Counted from the stretch's first letter, positions 15,972-25,404 are shown. The stretch is 34,651 nucleotides of DNA from Spirochaetaceae bacterium (GCA_007693325.1 REDW01000047.1:1-34651); one strand, 5' to 3'. Program-made: numbers and translations. Notes: generated by a model from the letters alone, not told the origin.

Positions 15972-17390
15972 GTGAATCGGTGGCTGCGCCGTCTGCTGAC
16001 GGTGTGTTGGCTCTTCTTGATAGTGCTGGCGCAGATAGGCGCGCAATACTTCTCTGAACGCCAGGAAATAGCGATCTTTCGCCTCAGTTATTATGGTGAA
16101 CCGCGCGATCCGGTTCCTGAGCGCCAGACGGTGGTGCAGCTCGGGCGCGTATTCCGCTACGAGCGGCGCGTGGAGGCGCGCACCTCGGAAATATTCCGCC
16201 AGGCGGTGGGCGCTGTGGATGAACAGATCCGCAGCGTGTTCATCAACCTGGGCCGTTTTGACGTTATCGGCCTGACGCACCGGCTGGACTACGAGAACGT
16301 GAGCGCGTTTGCCGATGCGCTGCGCCGTTACCGCGAGGACAGCGCGGAATTCCCCGAGGCGGTGCTGCTGGGTCAGGAGGCGTTCACCGCCGAGGAGCTC
16401 GAGCGCATCGGTGGCGGCTTCATTGTGGTGATTCCGTCGGTTTCGTTCTACAATCTGTCGCAGGATCGCGACGGTGACTATAACGCTACCATAGAGACCT
16501 CGTTTACCTTTCTCGATGTGGAGGACCTCTCTACCGTCGGACAGTTCTTTGTCGAGACCAGCGGATCGGACCGCAACGCGGTCAACGCTATGCGGCAGGC
16601 GGTCAACGGCATTGCACCGCAGCTGGTCTACCGCATCCGCGATATGGATATCTTTCAGATCCGCACCGGCATACTCGAGGTTGCCGGGCGTAGCGTGACT
16701 ATCGAGTTCGGCCGTAACATGGGAATAGAGCGCGGTGACGAGTACGCGATTGTGGCGCCGCGGCTAACCGCGCTTGGGCACCAGACCGTCGATGAGACCG
16801 GCATGATCGTGATCCGCGAAGTTCGTGAAGAGTTCTCGATAGGGTACCTGCTCTACGCGCAGCACGGTCCGTTTGTAGGCGATCAGCTGCAGGAGGTACC
16901 GCGTTTCGGGGCCGACATCGTGGTGTACGGGAATACGTTTGTCGACATTGCTGATCAGCGCACGGTATTTGCTGTGGGGCTGAAGGCGGTTCCCAGCCGC
17001 GGCTACTTTGGTTGGCGGCCGCTGATAGGAATGGAGGTTCCGTTTACCGGGACGGTGCTCGGGCTGCTGTTTCCGTTGAACCTCTACCTCGGCGGTGAGT
17101 ACAACCAGTACTTTGGCCGTCTGAAACTGACGCCCAGCGTTGCCTTTGGCGTTGGCGGTGCGGTCCCGTTCAATCCCGGCCTGTTTGGCGACGACTACTT
17201 TGTGAGCCATCTCGGCGGGAGCGCCCGGCTGACGGCCAACATCCTGCTGAACCGCGATACCATGCTCTTTGTGGAGGGCGGTTACGCGCGCTGGTTCGGG
17301 CTCTACGACGGGCTGGTACCGTCCGAGCTGACACGCTTTTTCGACGGTTACGGTGGAATTCTGATCGGGGCCGGGGTAACTTTCAAGTAG
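15972..17390 (+). CDS. Exported CsgG/FlgT-like protein with a probable C-terminal beta-barrel segment
   Basis: This is a 472-residue secreted protein whose exact family I do not recognise. A signal peptide (RRLLTVCWLFLIVLAQIGA) is followed by an alpha/beta region of about 200 residues (IAIFRL, RQAVGAVDEQIRSVF, RFDVIGL, GGGFIVVIPSV) that recalls CsgG or FlgT middle domains. Next is a small beta domain, ILEVAGRSVTIEFGRNMGIERGDEYAIV, resembling the FlgT C-terminal type. The last 140 residues alternate in outer-membrane-strand fashion and end GAGVTFK. I chose GTG 15972 because GGGGGGTGA lies just upstream; GTG 15957 and 15966 are alternatives. It is the first gene of a four-gene operon. Confidence 0.6.
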   Translation: MNRWLRRLLTVCWLFLIVLAQIGAQYFSERQEIAIFRLSYYGEPRDPVPERQTVVQLGRVFRYERRVEARTSEIFRQAVGAVDEQIRSVFINLGRFDVIGLTHRLDYENVSAFADALRRYREDSAEFPEAVLLGQEAFTAEELERIGGGFIVVIPSVSFYNLSQDRDGDYNATIETSFTFLDVEDLSTVGQFFVETSGSDRNAVNAMRQAVNGIAPQLVYRIRDMDIFQIRTGILEVAGRSVTIEFGRNMGIERGDEYAIVAPRLTALGHQTVDETGMIVIREVREEFSIGYLLYAQHGPFVGDQLQEVPRFGADIVVYGNTFVDIADQRTVFAVGLKAVPSRGYFGWRPLIGMEVPFTGTVLGLLFPLNLYLGGEYNQYFGRLKLTPSVAFGVGGAVPFNPGLFGDDYFVSHLGGSARLTANILLNRDTMLFVEGGYARWFGLYDGLVPSELTRFFDGYGGILIGAGVTFK

Positions 17391-17409
17391 ATTACAGGAG
17401 CGTGGCGGA

Positions 17410-18708
17410 ATGCGATCTCTGGTACGGTTTACCACGGCAGCGGCAGTGCTGCTACTGATTCTGGGATGCGCGTCGGGCCCATCGTCCGCGGGGGCACCCT
17501 CCGGCACGGCGCAAGCGGATGTCTACCCCGGCAACGGCCGCGGGCCGAGTCTGGCGCTGGCGATGAACGACGCCAAGATTGATGCGGTGCGCAACGCGGT
17601 AATAGACATGATAGGCGCAGACGCCGAGGCAGCGCACAGTGCTACGCTGGACGCGGTGCTCTACAATACCCGCAATCCCAACGCCTTTGTGCACAACGAG
17701 ACCATGCAGACGCTGCGGCGCGAAAACGTCGGCTCTATCGATGAGATGGACATGATCTACCAGATCTCGATCCGGGTCAATCGGCCGGCCATTGAGTCGG
17801 TGCTCAACGCCAACGGCATAGACTCGGATGCGGTGCAGGAGGCACACGCTGATGCCCAGACGCCGGCACAGCGCGCGCCGACAGCGGCGCTGGAAGCGCA
17901 GGTTGATGACTGGGATCAGGCCACTCCCGAGGAACAGCGTTTTATCCGGCGCTACGTCGACACCATGACCTACCTGGTGTACTTCAACCAGGAGTCACCC
18001 GAGAGCCCGTTTGTGATGCGTAGCGGTGTCAACCAGGCCAACAGTTACCTGACCTCCAACGGCATGACCGCCGTTGACGCCGGTCAGGTCGAGAGCCTGA
18101 CGCGCGACCAGCAGCTGGTCTACGAGCAGGAGACCGGGCGGGAGGTCAGTATCCTGCAATGGGTGGCGCAGCGCCTGGGCGCCGACGTCTACATCGAGCT
18201 GGACGCCGCTACCTCGGGTGAGACGCAGGGCGCCACGCACTACGGCAGTGCCAACGTGACCTTGCGCATGTTTGAGACCTCCACCGGGCAGCTGCTCGGT
18301 TCGGTCAACCGCCGCAGCCAGCGCACCGCCAGCCGCTCTTCGCAGCAGGACGCGGTTCTCAACGCGCTGCAGTCAACGGTCTACCAGGCGATGCCGCTGG
18401 CGGTGGAACAGTCACGGGTTCAGATGGCCAACACGGTGGCGCGCGGTGTGCGTTACCAGATCGTGATACAGGACTCTACAGATTCACGTATGATGAGCGA
18501 GTTTCGCCGCCGTCTGCGCAGCAGGGTCTCGGATATCATTACCGTGTCGCAGACCGCCGAACAGACACAGTACGACGTGTTCTACTTCGGCCGCATCGAT
18601 GAATTGGAAGACTTGATGTACAACGTGTCGGCAACGGTGCCGGGAATGGAGAACATGTACCACGTTATGACGCGTGGTAAGTCTATGACGTTCAACACCG
18701 GCTGGTGA
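17410..18708 (+). CDS. Envelope lipoprotein, FlgT/DUF6175-like
   Basis: The protein (432 residues) starts with a signal peptide ending in a lipobox (LLLILGC, Cys about 20). Residues about 35-140 (GRGPSLALAMNDAKIDAVRNAVIDMIG ... ISIRVNRPAIESVL, in fragments) look like a FlgT N-terminal or LPP20-like module, in which short sequences of related proteins are modified into a compact alpha/beta fold. Residues 180-400 include VAQRLGADVYIELDA and NVTLRMFETSTGQLLGS, a pattern seen in CsgG/LpoB-type periplasmic domains. AGGAG lies 9 nt before the ATG, and the upstream gene ends 19 nt earlier. No enzymatic motif is seen; a structural or assembly role in the envelope is plausible. Confidence 0.6.
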   Translation: MRSLVRFTTAAAVLLLILGCASGPSSAGAPSGTAQADVYPGNGRGPSLALAMNDAKIDAVRNAVIDMIGADAEAAHSATLDAVLYNTRNPNAFVHNETMQTLRRENVGSIDEMDMIYQISIRVNRPAIESVLNANGIDSDAVQEAHADAQTPAQRAPTAALEAQVDDWDQATPEEQRFIRRYVDTMTYLVYFNQESPESPFVMRSGVNQANSYLTSNGMTAVDAGQVESLTRDQQLVYEQETGREVSILQWVAQRLGADVYIELDAATSGETQGATHYGSANVTLRMFETSTGQLLGSVNRRSQRTASRSSQQDAVLNALQSTVYQAMPLAVEQSRVQMANTVARGVRYQIVIQDSTDSRMMSEFRRRLRSRVSDIITVSQTAEQTQYDVFYFGRIDELEDLMYNVSATVPGMENMYHVMTRGKSMTFNTGW

Positions 18709-18734
18709 TGCCGGTTCGTTCAGGAGGAATACCC

Positions 18735-19406
18735 GTGAAAAAGATGATCGTGTTGGCAACCCTGGCTTTGCTGACCCTGCTGATGATTGCCGGCTGCGCT
18801 TCAGAGCCCGAGCCGCGGCCGGTGACCGCCGATGTGCCCGAGCCGGTTGCCAGGCGCCCCGATGTGCTCGATCACAAGAACTACCGCTTTGGCCGCGACG
18901 TGCCCGACTGGGTGGTTCTGAGTGCGCTGGAACTGGAAGAGCAGTCGCGCTTTGACGATGTCTACGTGTTCAAGTTCGAGTCACCGCGTGCGCAGAGCCT
19001 GCAGGGCGCCGAGCTGTGGACCCGCAACTTCAGCGCTGCCTCCGAGATAGCGCAGACGGTACGCAACCGGGTGCAGACCAAGTTTGCCGGTGCTGCGGTG
19101 GGTGACATGGATCTGGTGGAGAACTACATGGAGCAGGTGGTGCTGACCTTCTCGGATGCCGAATTCTCCGGCTATCGTCCGGTAGACGACTACTGGATGC
19201 AGATGCGCTACTACACCCCGGATGGCGGCGTGGACGAAGACGCGTACAGCTACTACGTGCTCTACACAATTCCGCGGCCTACTCTGGACCGCATGATCCG
19301 CAACGCGCTTGATGACGCCGCGCGGCGCAACCAGCCGGCCAGCGAGGAAGAGCAGACCGCCCGGGACCGGGTCAAGGAAGCCTTTGAGAACGGTCTGAGC
19401 ATGTAG
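18735..19406 (+). CDS. Small LPP20-like lipoprotein
   Basis: This is a 223-residue lipoprotein with signal KKMIVLATLALLTLLMIAGC. The start is GTG 18735, which has AGGAGG 7 nt upstream; an in-frame ATG at 18705 overlaps the previous gene and would spoil the signal peptide. The mature part has DVPDWVVLS, reminiscent of the P-x-W motif at the start of LPP20-type domains, then alternating strands and helices (VYVFKFES, EIAQTVRNRVQTKF) and a charged helical tail. It has the size and layout of one LPP20/FlgT-N unit. It sits between two related, larger lipoprotein genes in the same operon. The function is unknown. Confidence 0.6.
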   Translation: MKKMIVLATLALLTLLMIAGCASEPEPRPVTADVPEPVARRPDVLDHKNYRFGRDVPDWVVLSALELEEQSRFDDVYVFKFESPRAQSLQGAELWTRNFSAASEIAQTVRNRVQTKFAGAAVGDMDLVENYMEQVVLTFSDAEFSGYRPVDDYWMQMRYYTPDGGVDEDAYSYYVLYTIPRPTLDRMIRNALDDAARRNQPASEEEQTARDRVKEAFENGLSM

Positions 19407-19414
19407 CCCGCGCA

Positions 19415-20902
19415 ATGGCTGATCGTCTACGCTTGTTGGCAATCCTGATCGCTGCCGCCTTCATGGCGGCAGCGTGTTCCTCTGCGCCGTCCACGGTGGC
19501 TCCCGCCGCTGAGCAAGCGGCGCCCGAGTGGGTGGTCACAAGGCCGCAGGCGGACGCGCGTTACGAATACTTTGTCGGCAGCGCCAGTGACCCGACGGGT
19601 GATGCAGCCGCGGCCGAGGAGTACGCGCTCAACAGCCTGATAGACGAGATCGTGCGCTACATCGGCGTAACGGTAACCACCGAGACCACAGCCGAGGCGC
19701 GCGCCAGCCTGCAGCGGTTTGAGACCTCGGTCACACAACAGGTGCGCCAGAGCGGCAGCGCCCGCGTCTCCGGTTTCCGCGTCCAGGACCGCTATATTGA
19801 ACGCCGCGATGACGCGGTTACGGCACACATCCTGGTTGCCTACGAGCGCGCCGCGCTGGAGGCCGAGAAAGCTCGTATCGCGGCGCTGTTTCGCGAGCGC
19901 CAGGAAGCGATCAGCCGACCGGAGCGCCAGGCGCGCGAGGCCGAGGCGGCCGGGGATACCTTTGCCGCAATTGCTGCCTATATCGAGGCCGCCGCGGCAG
20001 CCGCGCGTTCGGATATCGACAACGCAGAGATTCGCTTTCAGAGCAGCGTAAACGCCGCGCGCCGACTGGTGGCCGGGCTGAGGATCGAGCCGCAACGCGA
20101 CGCACAGTCGGCGGTTATCGGGGAACGCTTTGCCGAACCGTTCCGGGTTCGGGTGGTGGACAGCCTGTCGGGGCGCGGCATCGGCGGGGTTCCGCTCTCG
20201 GTGAGCTACCGCGAGATGATGCCCAACGGGCGCCTGGGGATGCGCTCGGCGCGGATCATCTCCGACGCGGACGGCAGCGCGTCGTTTGAGCATCCGGCAA
20301 CTACCTTTGTGGGTTCAGAGTCGTTGACGATCTCGCTCGACATGAGCGGAATGCTGCAGGAACTCGAAAGTGTGCCGCGCTCCGGGCAGCCGGTAGTGGA
20401 TGGCCTGCGCGATGCACTGGTGAGCCGGCGGGTGGTTATCCCCTATGAGGTGGTCTCGCACGCACGCGCGATACCAACCGCAGTGGTTGTGCTCGATACC
20501 GATATCGTTGGCAACGCCATAAACGGTAACGCCACCGCTGCCGGAATCGAGGCCGCGCTGTCGCGTGCCGACTTCACCGTTCAGTCACTGCCGTTTGATT
20601 CTTCACGCCTGGCAGACCGCAGCCGTGCACAGCTTGCCGCTGAGTGGCGCGAGCGCTTCGGCAACAGCGTGGATCGCGTGATCTACGGTGTTGCCGCGAT
20701 AGACGAGTTTGACGAGAGCGACGGCGTTATAGTGCGCGTCTCCGGTACGGTGTACGCAATCGATCTCCACAGCGGCGAGGTTCTGCACTCAATCACGACG
20801 TTCCAGCGCAGCCGCAGCAGCAGCGCCGCCGGGGCAATCAGCGCGGCGTTTCGCAATCTTGGGGTCAAAATGGGAGAGGAGTTCAGCGCACGACTGCGCT
20901 GA
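19415..20902 (+). CDS. LPP20 family lipoprotein with Ig-like and CsgG/LpoB-like parts
   Basis: The protein (495 residues) carries a lipoprotein signal (LAILIAAAFMAAAC, Cys at 21). The LPP20 region (about 35-150) begins APEWVVTRPQADARYEYFVG and has the usual AEEYALNSLIDEIVRYIGV helix. A helical stretch (150-220) leads to a beta-sandwich-like region (about 235-315: FRVRVVDSLSGRGIGGVPLSVSY, in part) as in invasin-type repeats. The C-terminal 150 residues (VVVLDTDIVGNAINGN ... VDRVIYGVAAIDEFD) look like a CsgG/LpoB fold. It follows the previous gene by 8 nt with no clear ribosome site, so it is probably translationally coupled. It is convergent with the phosphodiesterase gene, overlapping it by 20 nt. 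Confidence 0.7.
   Translation: MADRLRLLAILIAAAFMAAACSSAPSTVAPAAEQAAPEWVVTRPQADARYEYFVGSASDPTGDAAAAEEYALNSLIDEIVRYIGVTVTTETTAEARASLQRFETSVTQQVRQSGSARVSGFRVQDRYIERRDDAVTAHILVAYERAALEAEKARIAALFRERQEAISRPERQAREAEAAGDTFAAIAAYIEAAAAAARSDIDNAEIRFQSSVNAARRLVAGLRIEPQRDAQSAVIGERFAEPFRVRVVDSLSGRGIGGVPLSVSYREMMPNGRLGMRSARIISDADGSASFEHPATTFVGSESLTISLDMSGMLQELESVPRSGQPVVDGLRDALVSRRVVIPYEVVSHARAIPTAVVVLDTDIVGNAINGNATAAGIEAALSRADFTVQSLPFDSSRLADRSRAQLAAEWRERFGNSVDRVIYGVAAIDEFDESDGVIVRVSGTVYAIDLHSGEVLHSITTFQRSRSSSAAGAISAAFRNLGVKMGEEFSARLR
20883..20902. repeat. Inverted repeat containing both stop codons of a convergent pair
   Basis: TCAGCGCA and TGCGCTGA are perfect 8-bp arms around CGAC. The left arm gives the TGA of the minus-strand phosphodiesterase and the right arm the TGA of the plus-strand lipoprotein. 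No T run follows on either side, so it is not a standard terminator. Confidence 0.7.
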
Positions 20903-21650
20903 TGGCTTGTGGATCATCGCTGATTATTCCGCTACAGCCGAGCTCCAGCAGTTCACGCGCGGTTGCCGGATCGTTGATTGTCCACGGAACTACCGGCAGC
21001 CTGCGCCCGATACGCAGCCGCCGCAGCGCCGCGCGCGCCTGCTGCCGGCGCGGTTTGAGCACATCCACCGATACCAGCAAACGCCCCGCGCCACGGCGCA
21101 GAATCCACGGTACATCCGGATCATCAGCGTAGATAAGCCCCAGCGGTATTGACGGTGCGTGGCGCCGGAATCCGCGTAATGCGTACGGATTGAAGGACGA
21201 CACCAGACAGCGATGCTGCAGACCGCCGTGCCGTATGGCACGCGCAACGGCCGCCTCCAGCGCTGTCTCACCGTGCTCGCGATGCTTCAGTTCAATGTCG
21301 TAGACTACTCGCTCGCCGAGCAGCTCGAAGACCTCGTGCAGCCGTGGGATGCGCTCTGCAGCAAAGCGCGCGTCGAACCAGCTGCCGACATCGATGCCGG
21401 CCAGCTCGGGGTAGGCGGCGGCGGTGATTCTGGTGGGCAGCCCGGCGATGCGCTGCAGATCCCAGTCGTGAAACACCACCAGCTCACCGTCGGCGCTGAG
21501 CTGAACGTCGAGCTCAACACCGATGACAACCCGGCTGCCGGCGGTGACGCGCTGTGCCAGCTCGGCGAGCATGCCAAACGAGGCGATAGTGTTCTCCGGT
21601 GCGTGCGCGCTGCAGCCGCGATGGCCGTAGACCGTGATTGCCGCGCTCAT
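20883..21650 (-). CDS. ugpQ: Glycerophosphodiester phosphodiesterase (cytoplasmic)
   Basis: This enzyme hydrolyses deacylated phospholipids to glycerol-3-phosphate and an alcohol. It has the GDPD TIM-barrel motifs: GHRGCSAHAPENT (catalytic H10, R11), VELDVQLSADGELVVFHD (metal E46, D48; catalytic H61), DIELK and the closing WTINDP and GIISDDP. At 255 residues with no signal peptide it matches the cytoplasmic UgpQ type. The ATG overlaps the stop of the upstream coiled-coil gene as ATGA, so the two are coupled. The symbol rests on family resemblance only; other short GDPDs share these motifs. Confidence 0.85.
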   Translation of the reverse strand: MSAAITVYGHRGCSAHAPENTIASFGMLAELAQRVTAGSRVVIGVELDVQLSADGELVVFHDWDLQRIAGLPTRITAAAYPELAGIDVGSWFDARFAAERIPRLHEVFELLGERVVYDIELKHREHGETALEAAVARAIRHGGLQHRCLVSSFNPYALRGFRRHAPSIPLGLIYADDPDVPWILRRGAGRLLVSVDVLKPRRQQARAALRRLRIGRRLPVVPWTINDPATARELLELGCSGIISDDPQAISAVVR

Positions 21651-22021
21651 TCCTCGGGCGTTCCGCGCGCGGCGGCCTCCAGCTGGTCGGCCAGCGCGGT
21701 GGCAAACTGAACCGCAACGCCGGCGTTGCGCTGCAGCCGCAACTGCTGGATCAGTTCTGCGGCATCGTTCTGCAGGCGCCGGACCTCGCTCTGCAGCGTC
21801 TCAACCTCTACGCTGAGATCGATGAGCTTTTCCTCGGCGGCGCGCTTGAGATCATCGCGCCCGGCTTCAGCGGCCAGCCGGGCGCGTTTCTGCCAGCGGT
21901 CACGTTCCCGGGTACGCTCGGCAAGGCGGCGCCGCTGCATGTTGAGCTCGGTGACACAGTGCACTACGTAGCTGCGGGCGTCTTTTTCATCCATCTGCGA
22001 AAGGTCGTGCATCTCACTCAT
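21647..22021 (-). CDS. Small coiled-coil protein of unknown function
   Basis: This is a 124-residue hydrophilic protein, rich in Arg, Glu, Ala and Leu, with a nearly continuous predicted coiled coil from about residue 25 to 95 (RRRLAERTRERDRWQKRA, EEKLIDLSVEVETLQSEV). There is no signal or membrane segment and no family that I recognise. Its stop overlaps the start of the phosphodiesterase gene (ATGA), so it heads a two-gene operon. It is divergent from mnmE across only 53 nt; on its side CATTAT lies 16 nt before the ATG as a possible -10. It could equally start at the ATG for residue 4. Confidence 0.6.
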   Translation of the reverse strand: MSEMHDLSQMDEKDARSYVVHCVTELNMQRRRLAERTRERDRWQKRARLAAEAGRDDLKRAAEEKLIDLSVEVETLQSEVRRLQNDAAELIQQLRLQRNAGVAVQFATALADQLEAAARGTPEE

Positions 22022-22034
22022 ATCGGTTTCCCGG

Positions 22035-22063
22035 TTGATAATGGCCCATATTGGCGGTAGATT
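22035..22063 (+). promoter_or_regulatory. mnmE promoter with a palindrome over the -10
   Basis: TTGATA (22035-22040), a 17-nt spacer and TAGATT (22058-22063) lie 11 nt before ATG 22075. The -10 is embedded in the perfect palindrome GGTAGA-T-TCTACC (22056-22068). The predicted leader is only about 4 nt and lacks a Shine-Dalgarno sequence. Confidence 0.5.
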
Positions 22064-22074
22064 CTACCGCAGTC

Positions 22075-23439
22075 ATGGCTGATCATCAAAACCCGCCGAT
22101 AACAGCGCTGGCAACGCCGTGGGGCAGCAGCGCAATTGCGGTCATCCGCTGTTCGGGCTCGGGAGCTATCGAGCTGGTTGACCGCATCTTTGTACCGGCC
22201 GGCAAGCTGGCAACCGCGGCGCCAAACAGCGTGCACCACGGGTTCGTGGTTGACCCCGATAGCCGGGCGCGGCTGGACGAGGTGATGGTTGTGCTGCTGC
22301 GGGCGCCGGGGAGCTACACCGGTGAGGATACCGTTGAAATCATGTGCCACGGCAGTAGCGCCGGCATCCAGCGTATCCTGGCGGTGCTGCTGGCCATCGG
22401 GTTCCGCCAGGCCGAGCCGGGTGAGTTCACGTTGCGCGCCTTTATGGCCGGCAAGCTCGATCTGACGCGCGCCGAGGCGGTCAACGAGCTAGTGTCTGCC
22501 AGAACGGCCGAGGCGCACGAGATGGCGCTGCAACGGCTTTCGGGTGCCCTGGAGCAACGCATCAACGCTATCAAAGCGCGCCTGGTTACGCTGCTGGCCG
22601 CGGTGGATATCCAGCTCGATTATCCCGAAGAAGACAGCGGCGAGGTGGTGATTGCTCCCGAGGCGGTGGTTGAGGTACGCGACCAGATTCGGGAGCTTCT
22701 GGCCAGTTACCGTACCGGCCGCATCTACCAGCAGGGCGTGCGCGTGGCGATAGCCGGACGCACCAACGCCGGTAAGTCTTCTCTGTTTAATGAGCTGCTG
22801 CGCCAGGACCGTTCGATTGTCTCCGAGACCGCCGGCACCACGCGTGACTACATCGAGTCCACGATTGCACTCGCCGGTGTGCCGGTGCGGCTGTACGATA
22901 CCGCCGGTTTTCGCGACTCCAGCGAGCGGGTTGAAACCGAAGGCATGCGCCGCAGCCAGGAGATCCTCGATGCCGCCGACCTGGTGCTCTACGTCATCGA
23001 TGCCGGCGAGGGAGTGCACGATAGCGAATCTGCGATGCTGCAGCAACTGCGCGACAGCGGCCGGCTGGTGGGTGTCTGGAACAAGATTGACCTGCCGGCC
23101 GCCGGCGCACGTTCAGCCCCGCACGGCTTCACCGCGGTCAGCCTCAACAGCGGCGCTGGACTGCCGCAACTGATCGAGCTGATCAGCGAGCGCATATTGC
23201 CGGCGTCGCTGACGTGGAACGGTGAGCCGGTCATAGACTCGCTACGGCAGAAGCAACTGCTGGAGGCCGCCGATTCCGCGCTTGGCCACGTGCTCGAGGG
23301 TCTCGCCAGGCAGATACCGGTAGACGCGGTGGCGCTGGATGTAGAGGAAGCGTTGCACTCGCTGGGCGCCATCACCGGCGAGGTCACCACTGAAGACGTA
23401 CTCAGCGCGATGTTTGCCGGCTTCTGCGTCGGCAAATGA
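22075..23439 (+). CDS. mnmE: tRNA modification GTPase MnmE
   Basis: This GTPase, with MnmG, installs the (carboxymethyl)aminomethyl group on uridine 34 of tRNAs reading two-codon boxes. The N-terminal folate-binding domain has ALATPWGSSAIAVIRCSG and PGEFTLRAFMAGKLDLTRAEAV. The G domain has G1 GRTNAGKSS (about residue 227), G2 TTRDYIE, G3 DTAGF and G4 NKID. The C-terminus ends FCVGK, the expected F-C-[IV]-G-K with the catalytic cysteine. At 454 residues it has the standard length. ATG 22075 is used; an in-frame TTG at 22051 lies inside the promoter. mnmG follows 72 nt later with its own promoter. Confidence 0.97.
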   Translation: MADHQNPPITALATPWGSSAIAVIRCSGSGAIELVDRIFVPAGKLATAAPNSVHHGFVVDPDSRARLDEVMVVLLRAPGSYTGEDTVEIMCHGSSAGIQRILAVLLAIGFRQAEPGEFTLRAFMAGKLDLTRAEAVNELVSARTAEAHEMALQRLSGALEQRINAIKARLVTLLAAVDIQLDYPEEDSGEVVIAPEAVVEVRDQIRELLASYRTGRIYQQGVRVAIAGRTNAGKSSLFNELLRQDRSIVSETAGTTRDYIESTIALAGVPVRLYDTAGFRDSSERVETEGMRRSQEILDAADLVLYVIDAGEGVHDSESAMLQQLRDSGRLVGVWNKIDLPAAGARSAPHGFTAVSLNSGAGLPQLIELISERILPASLTWNGEPVIDSLRQKQLLEAADSALGHVLEGLARQIPVDAVALDVEEALHSLGAITGEVTTEDVLSAMFAGFCVGK

Positions 23440-23445
23440 GCCGCA

Positions 23446-23475
23446 TTGACAGCCGCGCGCCGCGGCGGCGATAAT
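23446..23475 (+). promoter_or_regulatory. mnmG promoter
   Basis: TTGACA (23446-23451), an 18-nt GC-rich spacer and GATAAT (23470-23475) begin 6 nt after the mnmE stop. The leader to the mnmG ATG would be about 30 nt. Confidence 0.7.
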
Positions 23476-23511
23476 GGCGGCTGGAAGTCGGCAACTGAGT
23501 GATGTAGCGCA

Positions 23512-25404
23512 ATGCAAGAGATAGATTTTGACGCAATTGTAGTCGGCGGTGGACACGCCGGGATAGAAGCGGCGTTAGCCGTTGCCCGGCTTGATTTCTC
23601 CGTCCTGATGATAACGCAGAACCTCGACTGTATCGGCAAGCTGTCGTGCAATCCGGCAATCGGCGGGCTTGCCAAGGGCAATATGGTGCGCGAGATCGAT
23701 GCGCTCGGCGGTGAGATGGGGCGCCTGATTGATGCCACCATGATCCAGTTTCGGGTGCTCAATCGCAGCCGCGGCCCGGCGGTGCAGGCTCCGCGGGCCC
23801 AGGCCGACAAGCTTGCCTATCAGACGCTGGCCAAGAAGACGCTCGAGCAGCAGAAGAATCTTTGCATCTTTCAGGACACCGCGGTTGACTTTATCCTCGA
23901 CTCGGCCGGGCGCGAGGTCCGTGGTATTGTAACTGAACGCGGTCGGCGCTTCCGCGCCGCCAAAGTGATTGTGACCACCGGAACCTTTCTCAACGGGCGG
24001 ATCTACATCGGCGAGTTCTCGATGCCCGCCGGCAGACTCGGTGAACCCGCCGCCACCGGGCTGGAGCACGGGCTGAGCCGGGTGGGATTCAAGCTCGGGC
24101 GGCTCAAGACCGGCACTCCGGCGCGGGTGCACCGCGATTCGCTGGACTTCAGCCGGATGGAGCCGCAGTTCGGCGACCAGGACATTGTACCGTTCTCGTT
24201 CTCCTACGATAGCGTTGACCGGCCCAGGCTGCCGTGCTACATCACCTTCACCAATCAAGAGACTCATCGGGTGCTGGCGGAAAACATGCACCGTTCGCCG
24301 CTCTACTCAGGCAGGATTGTGGGACACGGTGCGCGCTACTGCCCCTCAATCGAAGACAAGGTGGTCAAGTTTCCCGACCGCAGCCGACATCAGATCTTCG
24401 TGGAGCCCGAGGGGCTGCAGACCGCTGAGATGTATCTCAACGGTGTCTCTACATCGATGCCCGAGGACGTACAGCAGCGCTTCATTCACACCATTGCGGG
24501 CATGGAGCACGCCTGGATCATGCGCCCCGGCTACGCGGTGGAATACGACTACATCGATCCGTCGCAGCTCTATCCCAGCCTGGAGTGCAAGATGGTGCGC
24601 GGGCTCTACGTAGCCGGACAGACCAACGGCTCGTCGGGCTACGAGGAGGCCGCCGGGCAGGGCCTGATGGCGGGCATAAACGCTGCCCGCGCGCTACAGC
24701 GCAAAGAGCCGCTGATCCTCTCGCGCGCCGAGGCGTATATCGGTGTGATGATCGATGATCTCGTGACGCTGGGAACCGAGGAACCCTACCGCATGTTCAC
24801 CTCGCGCGCCGAGCACCGGCTCAGTCTGCGCCACGATTCCAGCGACATGCGCCTGGTGGAGATCGGGCGTGAGGTCGGCCTGGTGACAGACAGCTACTAC
24901 CAGCGCTTTCTGGCCAAATGCGTCGGTGTGGAGGAGATCAAGGAGCTGTTGCGCAAGCGGCGTGTGGCCGAGGCCGATGTCAGTGCGCTGCGCACGCTGC
25001 AGTTGGGCGGAAGTTTCGAACTGGACAGCAGTATGGGCAAGACATTCTACCAGTTGCTCAAGGTTCCCGAAGTGGCGATGGTCCATCTGGCAGCGGTGGA
25101 CCGCAGTCTGGCCGAACCGCGGCCGATAGAGTGGCTGCGGCAGGTTGAGCTGGACGTGAAGTACGAGGGCTACGTTGCCCGCCAGGACCGCCAGGTGGAC
25201 CGCTTCCAGCGTATGGAGCGAATGAAGATCGCGGCTGACTTTGACTACGACGCGTTGAGCGGAATCTCCAATGAATCGCGAGAGAAGTTCAAGCGCATTC
25301 GGCCGTTGTCAATCGGCCAGGCGTCACGGATCTCGGGTGTGCGCAATTCCGATATCGCTATTCTGATGGTCAGCCTGGGACGATGGGCAAAGCAGGCCGG
25401 TTAG
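23512..25404 (+). CDS. mnmG: tRNA uridine-5-carboxymethylaminomethyl modification enzyme MnmG
   Basis: This is the FAD-containing partner of MnmE. The N-terminal Rossmann motif is [12 protein letters not shown] (residues 10-21), followed by [18 protein letters not shown] with the conserved cysteine, [35 protein letters not shown] and [20 protein letters not shown]. The helical C-terminal tRNA-binding part runs to YEGYVARQ and ALSGIS-type sequence. At 630 residues it has the usual length. The ATG at 23512 has no real Shine-Dalgarno sequence. The 3' end overlaps the rsmG start by 22 nt in another frame, so rsmG depends on this transcript. Confidence 0.97.
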   Translation: MQEIDFDAIVVGGGHAGIEAALAVARLDFSVLMITQNLDCIGKLSCNPAIGGLAKGNMVREIDALGGEMGRLIDATMIQFRVLNRSRGPAVQAPRAQADKLAYQTLAKKTLEQQKNLCIFQDTAVDFILDSAGREVRGIVTERGRRFRAAKVIVTTGTFLNGRIYIGEFSMPAGRLGEPAATGLEHGLSRVGFKLGRLKTGTPARVHRDSLDFSRMEPQFGDQDIVPFSFSYDSVDRPRLPCYITFTNQETHRVLAENMHRSPLYSGRIVGHGARYCPSIEDKVVKFPDRSRHQIFVEPEGLQTAEMYLNGVSTSMPEDVQQRFIHTIAGMEHAWIMRPGYAVEYDYIDPSQLYPSLECKMVRGLYVAGQTNGSSGYEEAAGQGLMAGINAARALQRKEPLILSRAEAYIGVMIDDLVTLGTEEPYRMFTSRAEHRLSLRHDSSDMRLVEIGREVGLVTDSYYQRFLAKCVGVEEIKELLRKRRVAEADVSALRTLQLGGSFELDSSMGKTFYQLLKVPEVAMVHLAAVDRSLAEPRPIEWLRQVELDVKYEGYVARQDRQVDRFQRMERMKIAADFDYDALSGISNESREKFKRIRPLSIGQASRISGVRNSDIAILMVSLGRWAKQAG

